Position numbers and translations under genes: made by a program | Assembly (NCBI GenBank): GCA_965205045.1 | Contig: OZ242031.1 | Coordinates: 1,984,001-2,048,000 of the forward strand | Length of the DNA stretch: 64,000 nt | Source of the DNA: UBA6522 sp965205045 | Lineage (GTDB): Bacteria; Pseudomonadota; Gammaproteobacteria; Steroidobacterales; Rariloculaceae | Reading direction: 5' to 3' | Shown: one piece after another, positions 16,885 through 25,802 of the stretch | Layout of the letters: every line of letters starts with the position of its first letter | How positions within the stretch are numbered: position 1 is the first letter of the stretch | The notes under the pieces: model-generated | Databases searched by the model: none | Seen by the model: only the letters and a program-made list of their open reading frames with translations | What the model was told of the DNA's origin: nothing

Positions 16885-17235
16885 ATGCATTTCCAGAATT
16901 TTGCCACCGACAAAGGCTTTTCTCCCAACGCGGTGGCCACGGAACTGAGGACGACCAAGACCGAGATTGCCGGCACGCTGGGGTTGGGCCGCGAAGCCCT
17001 TTCGCGAGCCTCCCGCGTTGTCGCGCCGAAGACGCAGATGCGGTTGCGGCAGATGCTGGAGATACTCAACCGCGTGGAGGCGGAACTGGGCTCTCTGCTG
17101 GTCGCCTACGCCTGGTTCCGGTCCGAACCCCTGCCGGGTTTCGCGGGCATGACCCCGTGCCAATTGGTGCGGGACGGGAAAGCCGAGATGGTGCACGCCT
17201 ATCTCGATCAGGTTCTGGATGGCGGCTACGCCTGA
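16885..17235 (+). CDS. Xre/MbcA/ParS-type antitoxin of a RES toxin
   Basis: The 116-residue protein has a degenerate Xre-like N-terminal helix bundle (TKTEIAGTLGLGREALSRAS). The C-terminal toxin-binding (MbcA/ParS) domain carries the usual LxxFxGMTPxxLVxxG pattern, seen as LPGFAGMTPCQLVRDG, and ends MVHAYLDQVLDGGYA. Such antitoxins bind and block RES-domain enzymes and repress their own promoter. The RES gene starts 15 nt after its stop, in the same frame. The upstream 180 bp is AT-rich around TATATTATAAC (16853-16863 region), a plausible promoter. Confidence 0.88.
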   Translation: MHFQNFATDKGFSPNAVATELRTTKTEIAGTLGLGREALSRASRVVAPKTQMRLRQMLEILNRVEAELGSLLVAYAWFRSEPLPGFAGMTPCQLVRDGKAEMVHAYLDQVLDGGYA

Positions 17236-17250
17236 TTCCGTACCCATCAA

Positions 17251-17748
17251 GTGCGAATTCAGGCCGTCGTATACCGGGCCCATGATCCTCGATGGGCGTG
17301 GACGCCTCTTTCCGGCGAGGGCGCAAGGCGGCGCGGCGGACGCTTCAACCGCCTGGGGCTGCCCGCCCTTTACCTGTCATTTTCGGTGTCGACCGCCATT
17401 CGCGAGGTGAGCCCCATCGGGCGGCGCATGCAGCCGCTGGTCCTGTGCGCGTACGAGGCGGACGTGGACCCGGTTTTTGACGCGCTCGACCCGTCGGCGC
17501 GGGCCGCCCATTCCGTCAGTCAGGCGGAAATCGATTGCCCGGCGTGGCGTCATGAACTGTTTTCCGGGCAAATGCCCGCCTCGCAGGCGCTCGCCGACCG
17601 CTTGATGGCCGCCGGTTTCGCGGGCATGCGTTTCGGGAGTTACGCCCTGGGCGCGGGCGAGAGCGACAACAACCTGGTCCTCTGGCATTGGGGCAATGAG
17701 CTACCCACCCGCGTCGCGTTGATCGATGAAGACAATCGGCTGGGCTAG
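17251..17748 (+). CDS. RES-domain NAD-consuming toxin
   Basis: The 165-residue product has the RES family layout: VYRAHDPRWAWTPLSGEGA near the N-terminus (the Arg of RES), GGRFNRLGLPALYLSFS, the Glu in TAIREVS, and a late Ser in the FGSYALGAG region. RES toxins degrade NAD+ and stop growth until neutralised by the Xre partner encoded just upstream. GTG at 17251 is the only reasonable start after the antitoxin stop. The pair appears intact. Directly after its stop is a short vapC-like scrap. Confidence 0.88.
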   Translation: MRIQAVVYRAHDPRWAWTPLSGEGARRRGGRFNRLGLPALYLSFSVSTAIREVSPIGRRMQPLVLCAYEADVDPVFDALDPSARAAHSVSQAEIDCPAWRHELFSGQMPASQALADRLMAAGFAGMRFGSYALGAGESDNNLVLWHWGNELPTRVALIDEDNRLG

Positions 17749-17749
17749 A

Positions 17750-17786
17750 TTCGCGGCCAGTGCGAAGGTGTTCGGCATGACCGGAT
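17750..17786 (+). pseudogene. vapC 3' fragment
   Basis: The sequence encodes RFAASAKVFGMT, against RFIAASAKVFGMT in the vapC gene at 10545-10943. The DNA matches 10843-10880 apart from a 3-base gap and a few substitutions. No other part of the gene remains. It follows the RES stop immediately. Confidence 0.5.
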
Positions 17787-17813
17787 TCGATTCGGCAACG
17801 GGCCCAACAGGAC

Positions 17814-20183
17814 TCATGGCGCCCCATCGGCCGCCTCGACCGCCGCTTTCAATCGCCGCAGTTGCGCCGCGACGGCATCGTGCATTACGTCCGCGGGCGC
17901 CACTCGCGTCAACGCGTCCATCCAGTCCACATCCTCGGCATATTCCCTGAGTCGCCGCTCGTGGCTTGCCCGGTTCTTCGTGCAGACCAGCGTATAAGGG
18001 CTGCCGCGCCGCTCCGTGACATGCGACATGTCGAGTCGATGACTGTCGATCTGCCTGTGGAGGTGTCGGCGCAACTCCTTCCGGAACGGGAAGCGCCCGA
18101 CCCGCGCATGGGGGTCCTCGCAGAATGCCTCAAGTTGCCGGCAAGGCTCGCAATCGCACGCCAGGTCGGCCGGAATGACCCAGTCGAGCGGCGCCTGGGG
18201 CGGTACGGCGCTGCGGTTCAACAACGCATCCGTTGCATGGCGCCACAGCGAGCGGAAGGCGGCGCTGCCGGTGAGTCCCTCCTCGTGGGCCAGCGCATCG
18301 AGGGAAGCCGGCACGACTCGCTCGGGTGTTGCCGTCCGGGAATGTTTCTCGATGATCGCCGCCGCGGCGTCGGCTTCCCCCGGTAGACCGCATCGCCAGG
18401 CCAGGAGCAGGAGGTCCCGAATCGCCGCGTCATCGATTCGCTGGCGCCGTGCGCGGGGTAACGACGCGCCGCCGTCCTGCTCCCGTTGCGAAGACAACGC
18501 CTCCGGCAGCGCGGCCACGGCGGCGCGGACGCTTTCGCCGAGCGCATCTCGCCACCTGAATTGCGGCATTTCGCCGACGCGAATCAGCAATGCAAGCACG
18601 GCCCGGGGGCGAAGGGAGAATCGCAGCCGGACCAGATCGGCAAGGCATTCCGCAACGTCGCCGGGGGCGATCAGGGTCAGCAAATTGCGCAGTCCGTCGA
18701 TTTCGCTGCCGTCGAACCTGCCCTGGAGGACGCCGCGCAGAAAATGCGTTGCCAGCGTCGCGTCGCCGACCTCCGTCAACAAGTCCAGCACTTCGCGCCG
18801 GGCCTGCGCGTCGAGTTTTAGCCCGTCCGTGCCCCTTCGGGTTTCCGGCCAGGCGCCGATCAGGCGGGCGAGCAGCCTGCGGCCGGCGTCTTCATCCCGT
18901 TCCAGCCGATTCCTGATCCATGCCACGGCCCGAAGGATATTCGCTCCGGTCAGCACGTCCAGCGTCGCTGCCCCAGGCCAGATTACGAAGGCCGCGTGAC
19001 GGTAGGCGCGCTCCACGGTGACTCCTTCGTTGCCGCTGGCCTCGTTTACCCATTCCTCGTCGGGCTCGGCGCCGTCGAGGGCGCCAACCGGCAGCAGTTC
19101 CTCGGGATTCAGGGCGATCTCGCCGAATTCGGGGCGCTCGCCGTCGACTCCGGCCCAACTGTCGAGCCAATAGTGTCCATCGAGAACTTCGTCGAATTCA
19201 GCTTCATGGTGATCGCCGCCGCGCCCGTACCAGCCGTCGTAGTAGCTGCCGTCGGCATAGCTGGCCGTCCCCTCTTCCCTGATATGGACGATCGCCGCAT
19301 ACAACGCGCAATCCGCCCGTTCCGCCGCCAGCTTCAGCACGCCGCCCAACGATGCGTCGGCGTTCTTCAGCGCATCGAACGACAAGCCGGCCTGGCTGTA
19401 GTCGTGCTCGAGCAGCCAGACGAGTTTCTCCGGGCCGCCGCCGCTCCACGCGGCAAGCTTTTCCGAGATGGGCGACACCAGATCCGCGAAGTCCGGCGCG
19501 TGCCGGGGCGTCTCGGTGTCTCCCGGACGCAGGGAAAGGTTGAAGACCAGCGACAGCCGGTAGCCCGCGGTCACCGGCCGAGTCTCGTGCTCGCAGTCGG
19601 CGTAGAAGGCGGCGTAGGGCAGTTCCGACGGCTCCGCCGCGTTCATGTCGATGCGCACCTCCCGGTCTCGATGGCGCACGGCCAGTTCACCGCCGGTGCC
19701 GGAGACCGGCAGTGAAACGGACAGGGTCGCGACCATGCCGTCGGCCTTCTCGGTGTCGCGATGCGCCGCGAAAAAACCGCCGGTTTCGTAGATGAGCAGC
19801 TTGTAGAGCTGCGCGTCGAGACGCTCGGCAGGGCAGCCGAGACCGGTGGCGGCTGCGTTCAGAAGGCTGGAGAATGTGCTCGCCCAGGCCGCGCCGCCCA
19901 GGCGAATCCGCGCGCTGTCGATCTGCCAGCAATCACGTACGGCCGTGTCCACCAGCGTCTCCGTGCCCTTGCCGTACGGCGCGCGCTCGGCGGCGTCAAT
20001 GAGCGAGCGTACCTGGTCCTCGGGAACCGGGAAGGAAAGCATCCCCGCGCCCTCCACAACCAGCCTGGGCATGGGAACGAAAAGGCGGCCGTGGGTGCAA
20101 AATTCGCCCGGCCGGTTCACGGACTCCAGCAGCCGTTCGAGCGGTTGCCAGTCCCTGGCGTAGCCAATGTCGAAATCCGTCAT
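17814..20183 (-). CDS. large 2OG-Fe(II) oxygenase (prolyl 4-hydroxylase-like) with long C-terminal extension
   Basis: The 789-residue protein has an N-terminal double-stranded beta-helix oxygenase. Its iron ligands are H141 and D143 (FFAAHRDTEK) and H199 (YADCEHETRPV), with R209 (AGYRLSLVFNL) for 2-oxoglutarate. SLPVSGTGGELAVRH between them is typical of P4H-like proteins. The following ~500 residues contain helical stretches and a late Cys pair (ADLACDCEPCRQLEAFC) that I do not recognise. The substrate may be a protein side chain. It is transcribed toward the Xre-RES pair, and its 5' end lies 40 bp from the 71-bp repeat copy 2. Length and codon use look intact. Confidence 0.8.
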   Translation of the reverse strand: MTDFDIGYARDWQPLERLLESVNRPGEFCTHGRLFVPMPRLVVEGAGMLSFPVPEDQVRSLIDAAERAPYGKGTETLVDTAVRDCWQIDSARIRLGGAAWASTFSSLLNAAATGLGCPAERLDAQLYKLLIYETGGFFAAHRDTEKADGMVATLSVSLPVSGTGGELAVRHRDREVRIDMNAAEPSELPYAAFYADCEHETRPVTAGYRLSLVFNLSLRPGDTETPRHAPDFADLVSPISEKLAAWSGGGPEKLVWLLEHDYSQAGLSFDALKNADASLGGVLKLAAERADCALYAAIVHIREEGTASYADGSYYDGWYGRGGDHHEAEFDEVLDGHYWLDSWAGVDGERPEFGEIALNPEELLPVGALDGAEPDEEWVNEASGNEGVTVERAYRHAAFVIWPGAATLDVLTGANILRAVAWIRNRLERDEDAGRRLLARLIGAWPETRRGTDGLKLDAQARREVLDLLTEVGDATLATHFLRGVLQGRFDGSEIDGLRNLLTLIAPGDVAECLADLVRLRFSLRPRAVLALLIRVGEMPQFRWRDALGESVRAAVAALPEALSSQREQDGGASLPRARRQRIDDAAIRDLLLLAWRCGLPGEADAAAAIIEKHSRTATPERVVPASLDALAHEEGLTGSAAFRSLWRHATDALLNRSAVPPQAPLDWVIPADLACDCEPCRQLEAFCEDPHARVGRFPFRKELRRHLHRQIDSHRLDMSHVTERRGSPYTLVCTKNRASHERRLREYAEDVDWMDALTRVAPADVMHDAVAAQLRRLKAAVEAADGAP

Positions 20184-20223
20184 TCGGGTTGCTCCGGTTC
20201 GTACAGCGCGAAAGAAGCGGGAA

Positions 20224-20294
20224 GCGCCATGACAGCGCGCATTATGCTATGCAGGGAGTCCGGTGGTAACGTTCGTTTGCGACGATTGACGGCA
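20224..20294 (+). repeat. 71-bp direct repeat, copy 2
   Basis: Matches 10979-11049 with two mismatches. Here it runs almost straight into the start of the truncated restriction-modification copy (ATG at 20312). Relative to copy 1, 266 bp are missing between two ACGGCA hexamers (11044-11049 and 11310-11315 in copy 1), so this leader looks like the product of a short-repeat deletion. Confidence 0.85.
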
Positions 20295-20311
20295 CATCCG
20301 ACCTGATTGCG

Positions 20312-21488
20312 ATGACGGGACGAAGCGCAAAACTCACCTCAGCGGTAGAAGCGTACTTCGCCGACTTGAGGCGCGTCCGCGCGTCGGGTGGCGCGACGGG
20401 CGAGCGGTCGAGCTACGCACCGCTCGCGAATCTGCTGAACGCCGTCGGCGCGACGCTAGAGCGCTTCTGCCTAGCCGATAGCGAAACCGAATTCTACAGT
20501 CGCCTGGAGAAACCGCGCGCCTTCGCCCGCGAGGTGGGCGCGGGAAACAAAACTCCTCGATGAGAAGCGTGCCGACTACCGGCCTCATGTGTTTGCAGGA
20601 AATTTGTGGCTTGAAGCTCGGCAGCGTGAAGCCAAGGAGGACTTCTCTCGGGGAACCCTGGTGTGTGACCTTGCGGATAATTTCGGAAACGGACTTTCGA
20701 GTTTTTTCCCAATGTGGCTTCGCGATGACGGCACTGGAGACGATGGCGACAGCGCACGACGTGCCAACGTTTCAGGAATGTCGCAACGATATCTGGATAA
20801 CTTGGGCAAGAGCGTGGAGGACCTGTTTCACCACGTCCTTTCCGTCCTGCACGATCCCAGCTACCGCGACGCCAATGCCGGGGCGCTCCGAATGGAATGG
20901 CCGCGCATCCCGCTTCCCGGATGGCCCGAAGGCAGTGTTGACGGCGCGGAGGAAGAACTCGACGCGTCCGCGGCGCGCGGTCGCGAGCTGGCTCGGCTCC
21001 TCGACCCCGAATCGTCCGTGCCGGGCGTCACCGAGGGGGCATTGCGCCCGGAAATCGCCGCCATCGGCGTTCCCAGCACGACAGAGGGGCGGCACATGGC
21101 GGGCGAGGATTTTTCGGTCACGGCAAGATGGGGGTATTCCGGACCGGGCGGAGCGGTCATGCCGGGCCAAGGCCGGATCGTTGAACGTGCCTATGCCCCG
21201 GACGAATACGCCGCGCTTGGCGTCGCCCTGTCCTTGCTGGGCGATTCCACTTTCGACATCTATCTGAACGCCCGAGCCTTCTGGCGAAACGTGCCGGCCG
21301 CCGTCTGGAACTACAAGCTTGGCGGCTATCAAGTGCTCAAGAAATGGCTTTCCTACCGCGAACGCCACATTTTAGGGAGACCACTCAAGCCCGGAGAAAT
21401 TCAGCATTTTACCGATACCGCGAGGCGAGTCACTGAAATTTTGCGGAAGACATCCATCGAAACAAGGGGACTTAAGAAACTTTTTTGA
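20312..21488 (+). pseudogene. internally deleted second copy of the R-M gene
   Basis: This copy keeps the first ~49 codons. It then skips 94 codons in frame between two GCGACGCTC repeats (11471-11479 and 11753-11761 in the full copy) and resumes at ERFCLADSETEFYSRLEKPRAFAREVGAG. From there it jumps ~1.9 kb to the region after KLLDEKRAD, with a frame change. Nuclease and methylase motifs are therefore absent. The 3' part stays open from 20589 as a 299-codon frame covering the presumed target-recognition end. The tract 20562-20976 seems identical to 13775-14189; sequence on both sides differs by several percent, and the last ~40 codons differ more. It could be plain decay or a silent donor of specificity sequence. 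Confidence 0.85.
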
Positions 21489-21507
21489 AAATCCTCGACA
21501 GTTAATC

Positions 21508-21529
21508 ACGACAAACGGGGTCGTTTTTT
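21508..21529 (+). terminator. Rho-independent terminator after the R-M copy
   Basis: ACGAC (21508-21512) pairs with GTCGT (21520-21524) around a 7-nt loop and is followed directly by a run of T. It lies 20 bp after the stop of the truncated copy, in the expected place. The stem is short. Confidence 0.55.
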
Positions 21530-21751
21530 CGAAAACTGATGTTGGTGCTCTTTTCATCAGCTGCATAAAATTCTTTGCCAATCTGGTCACAATTCCCATG
21601 AGCTTCGCAGCCAAAGGCAAGTGTATCCGGTCTCCGGCGTCGAGGCGTTACAGCGTCGGAGAACTATTAATCTGATGGGTGGGCTTCAGACGCCAATGGA
21701 GTTAATGCCAAAAACGTAGGCAGGGGAACAGCCATGCTGGAAATTGTACTT

Positions 21752-22180
21752 CTATTCCAGACGCTGAACCCGCAACGGCTTGAACCGAACGAAGTCGCGG
21801 TCGTTCGTGAGCACGGTGTCGACGCCATGCTCACGGCACAACGCGGCGATTTGCGCGTCGAACACAAGATTGCCGCGCGCTTCGGATAGACGAACAGTAT
21901 CGGCCAATATGGCGAGAAACTCAGGGCCCGGTCCGAGGACCTCGCAACTCGGCGCCGCGGCGATGCTCTCAATGAACCCTACCGCCTGCGTCACGGTCGA
22001 CGGCGGGTTGAACACTCGGCCATGCGTCACCACCCGCAGGAACTCCGTGACGCAGAATATCGGCAGCGCCCATCGAACTGCGCCTTCGGCCAAGGTGACA
22101 AGCCGCGCGGCGGCCACATCATGCAGTGCAGTCTCGCCGCGGTGCGCGTAAACAAGAACGTTGGTGTCGATGGCGATCAT
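21752..22180 (-). CDS. vapC: PIN-domain toxin VapC
   Basis: The 142-residue product shows MIAIDTNVLVYAHR (Asp5), FCVTEFLRVV (Glu), LVFDAQIAALCREHG and VLTNDRDFVRF, the full PIN acidic set. It belongs to the VapC group with long central helices paired with ribbon-helix-helix antitoxins. Its ATG overlaps the vapB stop (ATGA), so expression is coupled. It is intact and is followed by a 260-bp stretch up to the terminator in which I see no gene. Confidence 0.9.
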   Translation of the reverse strand: MIAIDTNVLVYAHRGETALHDVAAARLVTLAEGAVRWALPIFCVTEFLRVVTHGRVFNPPSTVTQAVGFIESIAAAPSCEVLGPGPEFLAILADTVRLSEARGNLVFDAQIAALCREHGVDTVLTNDRDFVRFKPLRVQRLE

Positions 22181-22413
22181 CCGCCGTCGATAACGTCATA
22201 CAGCGCGTCGCGGTCGGCGATGTCGACATTTGGCGGCGCGTTGCCGGTCACTGTCTGTAGCTGCATTCGGAACGCGCGCTTTCGGGCTCGCGCCTCCGCC
22301 AGCCGCGCCCGCAAGGCATCTTCGACGAATCGGGTCAGGGTGATCCCGTCCCTCGCGGCCCGTCCCTTGGCCCGTTGCAGAATCCGGTCGTTAAGGTTGA
22401 GTGTGGTCTTCAT
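22177..22413 (-). CDS. vapB: VapB-type ribbon-helix-helix antitoxin
   Basis: The 78-residue product starts MKTTLNLNDRILQRAKGRAARDG, the typical strand and helix of an RHH DNA-binding domain. RFVEDALRARLAEARAR follows, then a short acidic tail for toxin binding. It should repress the operon and neutralise the VapC encoded just downstream. The pair lies back to back with the truncated asparagine synthetase gene, only ~75 bp away, at the likely boundary of an inserted segment. Confidence 0.88.
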   Translation of the reverse strand: MKTTLNLNDRILQRAKGRAARDGITLTRFVEDALRARLAEARARKRAFRMQLQTVTGNAPPNVDIADRDALYDVIDGG

Positions 22414-22486
22414 CTTGTCCCCATCTCGTGGATGTATGGCTGAACCATATCATCCGTGAACCGTCCCACAAAGCCGGAGTCTTGTC

Positions 22487-22930
22487 ATGCAGCTTGCGCT
22501 GCTCGGCCACGGGCACCTGGCGCAGCGCATCGAGGACTGGGCGGCCAGCGGCGCCCGCCGGGGGATCGAATACCGCTACCCGCTGCTGGACCGCCGGCTG
22601 CTCGAATTCGCGCTGGGCCTGCCGCCCGAGCAGTTCCGGCGCGGGCGCTGGGGCCGTTGGCTGATGCGCCACGCGCTGCGCGATGCGCTGCCGGCCAGCG
22701 TCTGCTGGCATCCGAGCAAGAGGGAAGTGGCGCGCCCCGGGCCCTCGGACCCGGTGCTGGCCGGGGTCCTGGCGGCCGTTCGCCGGCGATTGGCCGCGCG
22801 CGCCGGCCCGCCCTCCCGGGCAAGGTACGTGGACATGCCGCGTCTGCTGAGGCGCCTCGACGCGCCCGGCCCCGGACCCATCCGCCAGCCCGGCAAATTG
22901 CAGGCCGCCCTGCAGTTTCTCGACTGGTGA
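22487..22930 (+). pseudogene. C-terminal fragment of an asparagine synthetase-type enzyme
   Basis: The 147 codons match only the end of AsnB-like proteins: HGHLAQRIEDWAASGARRGIEYRYPLLDRRLLEF cut at its two blocks, then RWLMRHALRDALPASVCWHPSK. The N-terminal glutaminase (Cys2) and the ATP-binding SGGxDS loop are absent; a full enzyme has 550-650 residues. The break coincides with the edge of the vapBC segment. In its present company (HprK-like kinase, Asp/Asn hydroxylase, sulfotransferases) it may be what is left of a peptide-modifying, lasso-type synthetase rather than a primary-metabolism enzyme. Confidence 0.75.
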
Positions 22931-23011
22931 GCGGGCGATGGCCGGTCCCCGCCCCGCGCACCGCGTTGCGCATACAGCAGTCGGCCGCGCTCGACCCTTG
23001 GGGTTCGGGAA

Positions 23012-23530
23012 ATGAGCAATGCGCGAGTTCGCGGGGCGCGCTTCGCCGCGCCGCCGGGCAACCGGCCCAACATGCCGAACCATTGCGTGGCCACCGTCGC
23101 CACGCCGTCCTTCCTTCCGGGCGCCGTGGTGACGCTGGGTTCGTTCCTCAGCCGGCACCCGGGTTTCGCCGGCGATCTCGTGGTGATCCACGACGGCCTG
23201 CCGAAGGCGGCCCGCGAACCACTGGCGGCGCTGCCCCGCCTGCGCTTCGAGCGGATCTCGGCGGCGCTGCGCGGGCGGATCGGGCGCCTGTGCGCCGCCC
23301 GCCCCGAACTGCGCCCGCGGGAGGCGCGGTTCTGGTCGCTGGAGGCGTTCCGGCTGGACGGCTACCGCAAGGTGCTGTTCTGCGACAGCGACCTGTTGTT
23401 CCGCCAACCGGTCGACGACCTGTTCCGCCGCCGCGAAGCCCTGCTCTGCTGCGGCGACGGGCCGTTCCACCGCAGCCATCGCCGGGACGCCGCCACGTTT
23501 CTCGAGACCGCCGAACCGGCCGGGCCCGGG
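23012..23530 (+). pseudogene. glycosyltransferase (GT8-like), 3' part lost
   Basis: The frame encodes an N-terminal Rossmann-like half: NHCVATVATPSFLPGAVVTLGSFL cut after the first strand-helix, then LVVIHDGLP, and the metal-binding DxD as VLFCDSDLLF, as in GT8-type sugar transferases. After ~170 residues (DGPFHRSHRRDAATFLE) similarity seems to end, near 23530, where the next gene's body begins in another frame. A complete enzyme would be ~280-300 residues. The same frame stays open to 24787 only because it is the hprK-like frame; the region between is antiparallel to the hydroxylase coding. Confidence 0.65.
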
Positions 23531-23540
23531 GCGCCGGACG

Positions 23541-23876
23541 CTGCTGCCGGCCATGGAGCAGGCAACCGCCGGGCACGGTTTTTCCGAACCGGTTTACCCC
23601 AAGGCGATGCTTGCGCGGCTCGCCGCCGGTCACGGCATCGACCGCCACGTGGACGGCGCCGGGTCGAATCTCCACACGCACAAGATTCACATACCGCTGC
23701 GGACCGAACCGGCCGCGGTGCTCACCGTCGCCGGCGTGGATTATCACTTGAGGGAAGGGCGCGCCTACGAGGTCAACAACCTCGCGCCGCACGGCGCGTT
23801 CAACGGCGGAACGCGGGACCGCATCCATTTCATCTTCGAGGTTTTCGACGCCGCCGCGGGCGGACCGGCGTGCTGA
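23541..23876 (+). pseudogene. aspartyl/asparaginyl beta-hydroxylase, 5' part lost
   Basis: The C-terminal half of the family is clear: an iron-binding HVDG (HRDG in many members), HKIHIPLRTEPAAVLTV, GRAYEVNNLAPHGAFNGG with the second His, and DRIHFIFEVFD. An N-terminal ~60-80 residues expected for the double-stranded beta-helix are missing; the frame is open upstream only as far as the glycosyltransferase remnant. An ATG at 23553 could start a 107-residue product, but it is unlikely to fold. The stop overlaps the hprK-like GTG start (GTGCTGA), showing the original operon coupling. Confidence 0.7.
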
Positions 23877-24787
23877 ACGGCGACCGCCATTACGCGGCCT
23901 ACGGCCTGCGCGTCCGCTCGGAACTCGCGCTGCCCTTTCCCGGCGCGGCGCGGGCCGGCGAGCCGGACGTGACCGTGCGCTACGGCGCCGTGCGTCCGAC
24001 GCTGCCGCAGGCCGCGCGGACGCATGGCCTGTGGCAGGCCGCGCCGGGCGATTTCCTGCTGAACCTCCCCGCCAACGCGCGTTTCCGCGTCACCGGCGGC
24101 CGAGAAATCACGGTGGAGCCCCTCGACGGCGCGGACGAAAGCCTGATCGCATCCCTGCTGACGGGCACCGTCTGGACGGCGTTGCTGCAGCAAAGGGGCC
24201 TGCTCACCCTGCACGCCAGCGTCATCGCGGCCGGCGTGGGCGCGGTCGCGCTGCTCGGCCCCTCCGGCTCGGGCAAATCGACGCTGGCCGCGGCGCTGGC
24301 GGCCCGGGGCCACGCCGTGCTCAGCGACGATGTCGCCGCGATAAGCGGCCATGCGGGCGGCCCGCCGCTGGTGCTGCCGGGCTTCCCTTTTCTGCGCCTG
24401 TGGGCGGACGCGCTGGACCGGCTGGAAATCTCGGCCCCGCCGCTGCGCAGGGTGCGCGCGGACATCGAGAAATACCAGTTTCCGGTCGGTTGCTTCCGCA
24501 CCGGGCCCCAGTCCCTGCGCGCCGCGTACCTGCTCACGCCAACGAACCGGCGGGACATCGAGTTCGCCGCGCTGCGGCCTTCCGAGGGCCTGATGTGGTT
24601 GAGGAGAAACACCCACCGCTGGAAGTTCGTGGATGCGTTCGGCCACCGGAGGGCGCATTTCCACGCCATCGCGCGCATCGCCCGGGACGTGCCGATCGTG
24701 CGCGCGGCCCGGCCCGCCGAACCGTTTCGGCCCGATGCGCTGGCCGAGCGCATCGAGAGCGACTGGCCGGGCCGGTGCGAACGGTGA
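23870..24787 (+). CDS. HPr kinase-like (HprK C-domain) P-loop kinase
   Basis: The 305-residue protein has an N-terminal beta-rich region (YGLRVRSELALPFPGAA) and then an HprK-type kinase core. This consists of LTLHASVIAAG, Walker A LLGPSGSGKSTLAAALAARGH, and LSDDVAAI with the paired Asp residues. Similar stand-alone kinases modify precursor peptides in some lasso-peptide clusters; others act near sulfotransferases with unknown targets. GTG at 23870 is the likely start, overlapping the hydroxylase stop. It is coupled to the next sulfotransferase by a GTGA overlap. It appears complete. Confidence 0.8.
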   Translation: MLNGDRHYAAYGLRVRSELALPFPGAARAGEPDVTVRYGAVRPTLPQAARTHGLWQAAPGDFLLNLPANARFRVTGGREITVEPLDGADESLIASLLTGTVWTALLQQRGLLTLHASVIAAGVGAVALLGPSGSGKSTLAAALAARGHAVLSDDVAAISGHAGGPPLVLPGFPFLRLWADALDRLEISAPPLRRVRADIEKYQFPVGCFRTGPQSLRAAYLLTPTNRRDIEFAALRPSEGLMWLRRNTHRWKFVDAFGHRRAHFHAIARIARDVPIVRAARPAEPFRPDALAERIESDWPGRCER

Positions 24788-25683
24788 CCGATGCGCCGCC
24801 CGCGGACGGCGCCGGCAGCGTCATCTGGCTCGCCTCCTATCCCAAGTCGGGCAACACCTGGCTTCGCGCGCTGCTGACGAACTACTGCCATCCGAGCGAG
24901 AAGCCCGCCTCCATCAATGCGCTCATCGGAGGGCGAATCGCCAACCGGCGGCGACGGTTCGACGAGCTGCTGGGACTCGATTCGACGGACCTGACCCATC
25001 GGGAAACGCTTCGCCACCGGCCGCTGTTCCATCGGCTCCTGGCCGGGGAACTGCCGAGGCCGACCTTCGTGAAGACGCACGGCGCGTACCTTCGCACCGA
25101 GGCCGGCGAGGCGCTGTTTCCGCGCGGCGCCAGCGCCGGGGCCGTGTATCTGGCGCGCAATCCGCTCGATGTCGCGGTGTCCTTCGCGCACCACGAGAAC
25201 CGCCCCATCGGCTGGATGGTCGAGCGCATGAACGACGCCGATTTCGTGCTCGAGCGCAAGGCCGGCGGCATCGGCCCCATGCTGCCCGAGGGCTTGCTTA
25301 CCTGGAGCGCGCACGTGTCGGGCTGGCTGGCGCAGGAGGCGATTCCCGTGCATCTCGTGCGCTACGAAGATCTGCATGCGGACCCGCTGGGCGCGCTCGC
25401 CGGCGTGCTGCGCTTCGCGGGCTTCGCGCCCGACGCCGCCCGTCTGCGCAGGGCGGTGAACCACGCGGCCTTTCCCCGCCTGCGCGCCCAGGAAGCGGCG
25501 GGCAATTTCGAGGAAAGGCAGCCCACCAGCCGCCGCTTCTTCCGCGCCGGCATCGTGGGCGACTGGCGCAAGCGCCTGCCGATGCCCCAGGCGCGGAAAC
25601 TGACGCTCGCGCACGGCGCCGCAATGGCGCGGTTGGGCTACCTCCGACACTTGCCGGACGATTTGCGCGCGGTTCTGAAATGA
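24784..25683 (+). CDS. sulfotransferase (PAPS-dependent, type 1-like)
   Basis: The 299-residue product has the 5'-phosphosulfate loop WLASYPKSGNTWLRALL (residues ~15-31) and the 3'-phosphate motif VYLARNPLDVAVSFAHH with Arg and Ser. FVKTHGAY lies between them, and a C-terminal RRFFRAGIVGDWRKRL resembles the canonical RKGxxGDWK. It should move sulfate from PAPS to a hydroxyl on a small molecule, glycan or peptide. The GTG at 24784 overlaps the kinase stop, so both belong to one operon. It is intact, unlike its upstream neighbours. Confidence 0.88.
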   Translation: MTDAPPADGAGSVIWLASYPKSGNTWLRALLTNYCHPSEKPASINALIGGRIANRRRRFDELLGLDSTDLTHRETLRHRPLFHRLLAGELPRPTFVKTHGAYLRTEAGEALFPRGASAGAVYLARNPLDVAVSFAHHENRPIGWMVERMNDADFVLERKAGGIGPMLPEGLLTWSAHVSGWLAQEAIPVHLVRYEDLHADPLGALAGVLRFAGFAPDAARLRRAVNHAAFPRLRAQEAAGNFEERQPTSRRFFRAGIVGDWRKRLPMPQARKLTLAHGAAMARLGYLRHLPDDLRAVLK

Positions 25684-25802
25684 AGCCGCGCGGAACGCCC
25701 GGCGCGCTCCCGCTCCGGACGGCGCGGCGGCGGTCCGGTTCGCGGCGGCGCGCGCCGCCCCGGCCTGGCCGGACCGGGACTTCGGACGTCGCGTGAAGTG
25801 GC

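Noticed and set aside
23980..25650. Long minus-strand frame (556 codons) opposite the kinase and sulfotransferase genes.
   Set aside because: No recognisable domain; the plus strand carries clear P-loop and sulfotransferase motifs with overlapping starts and stops.
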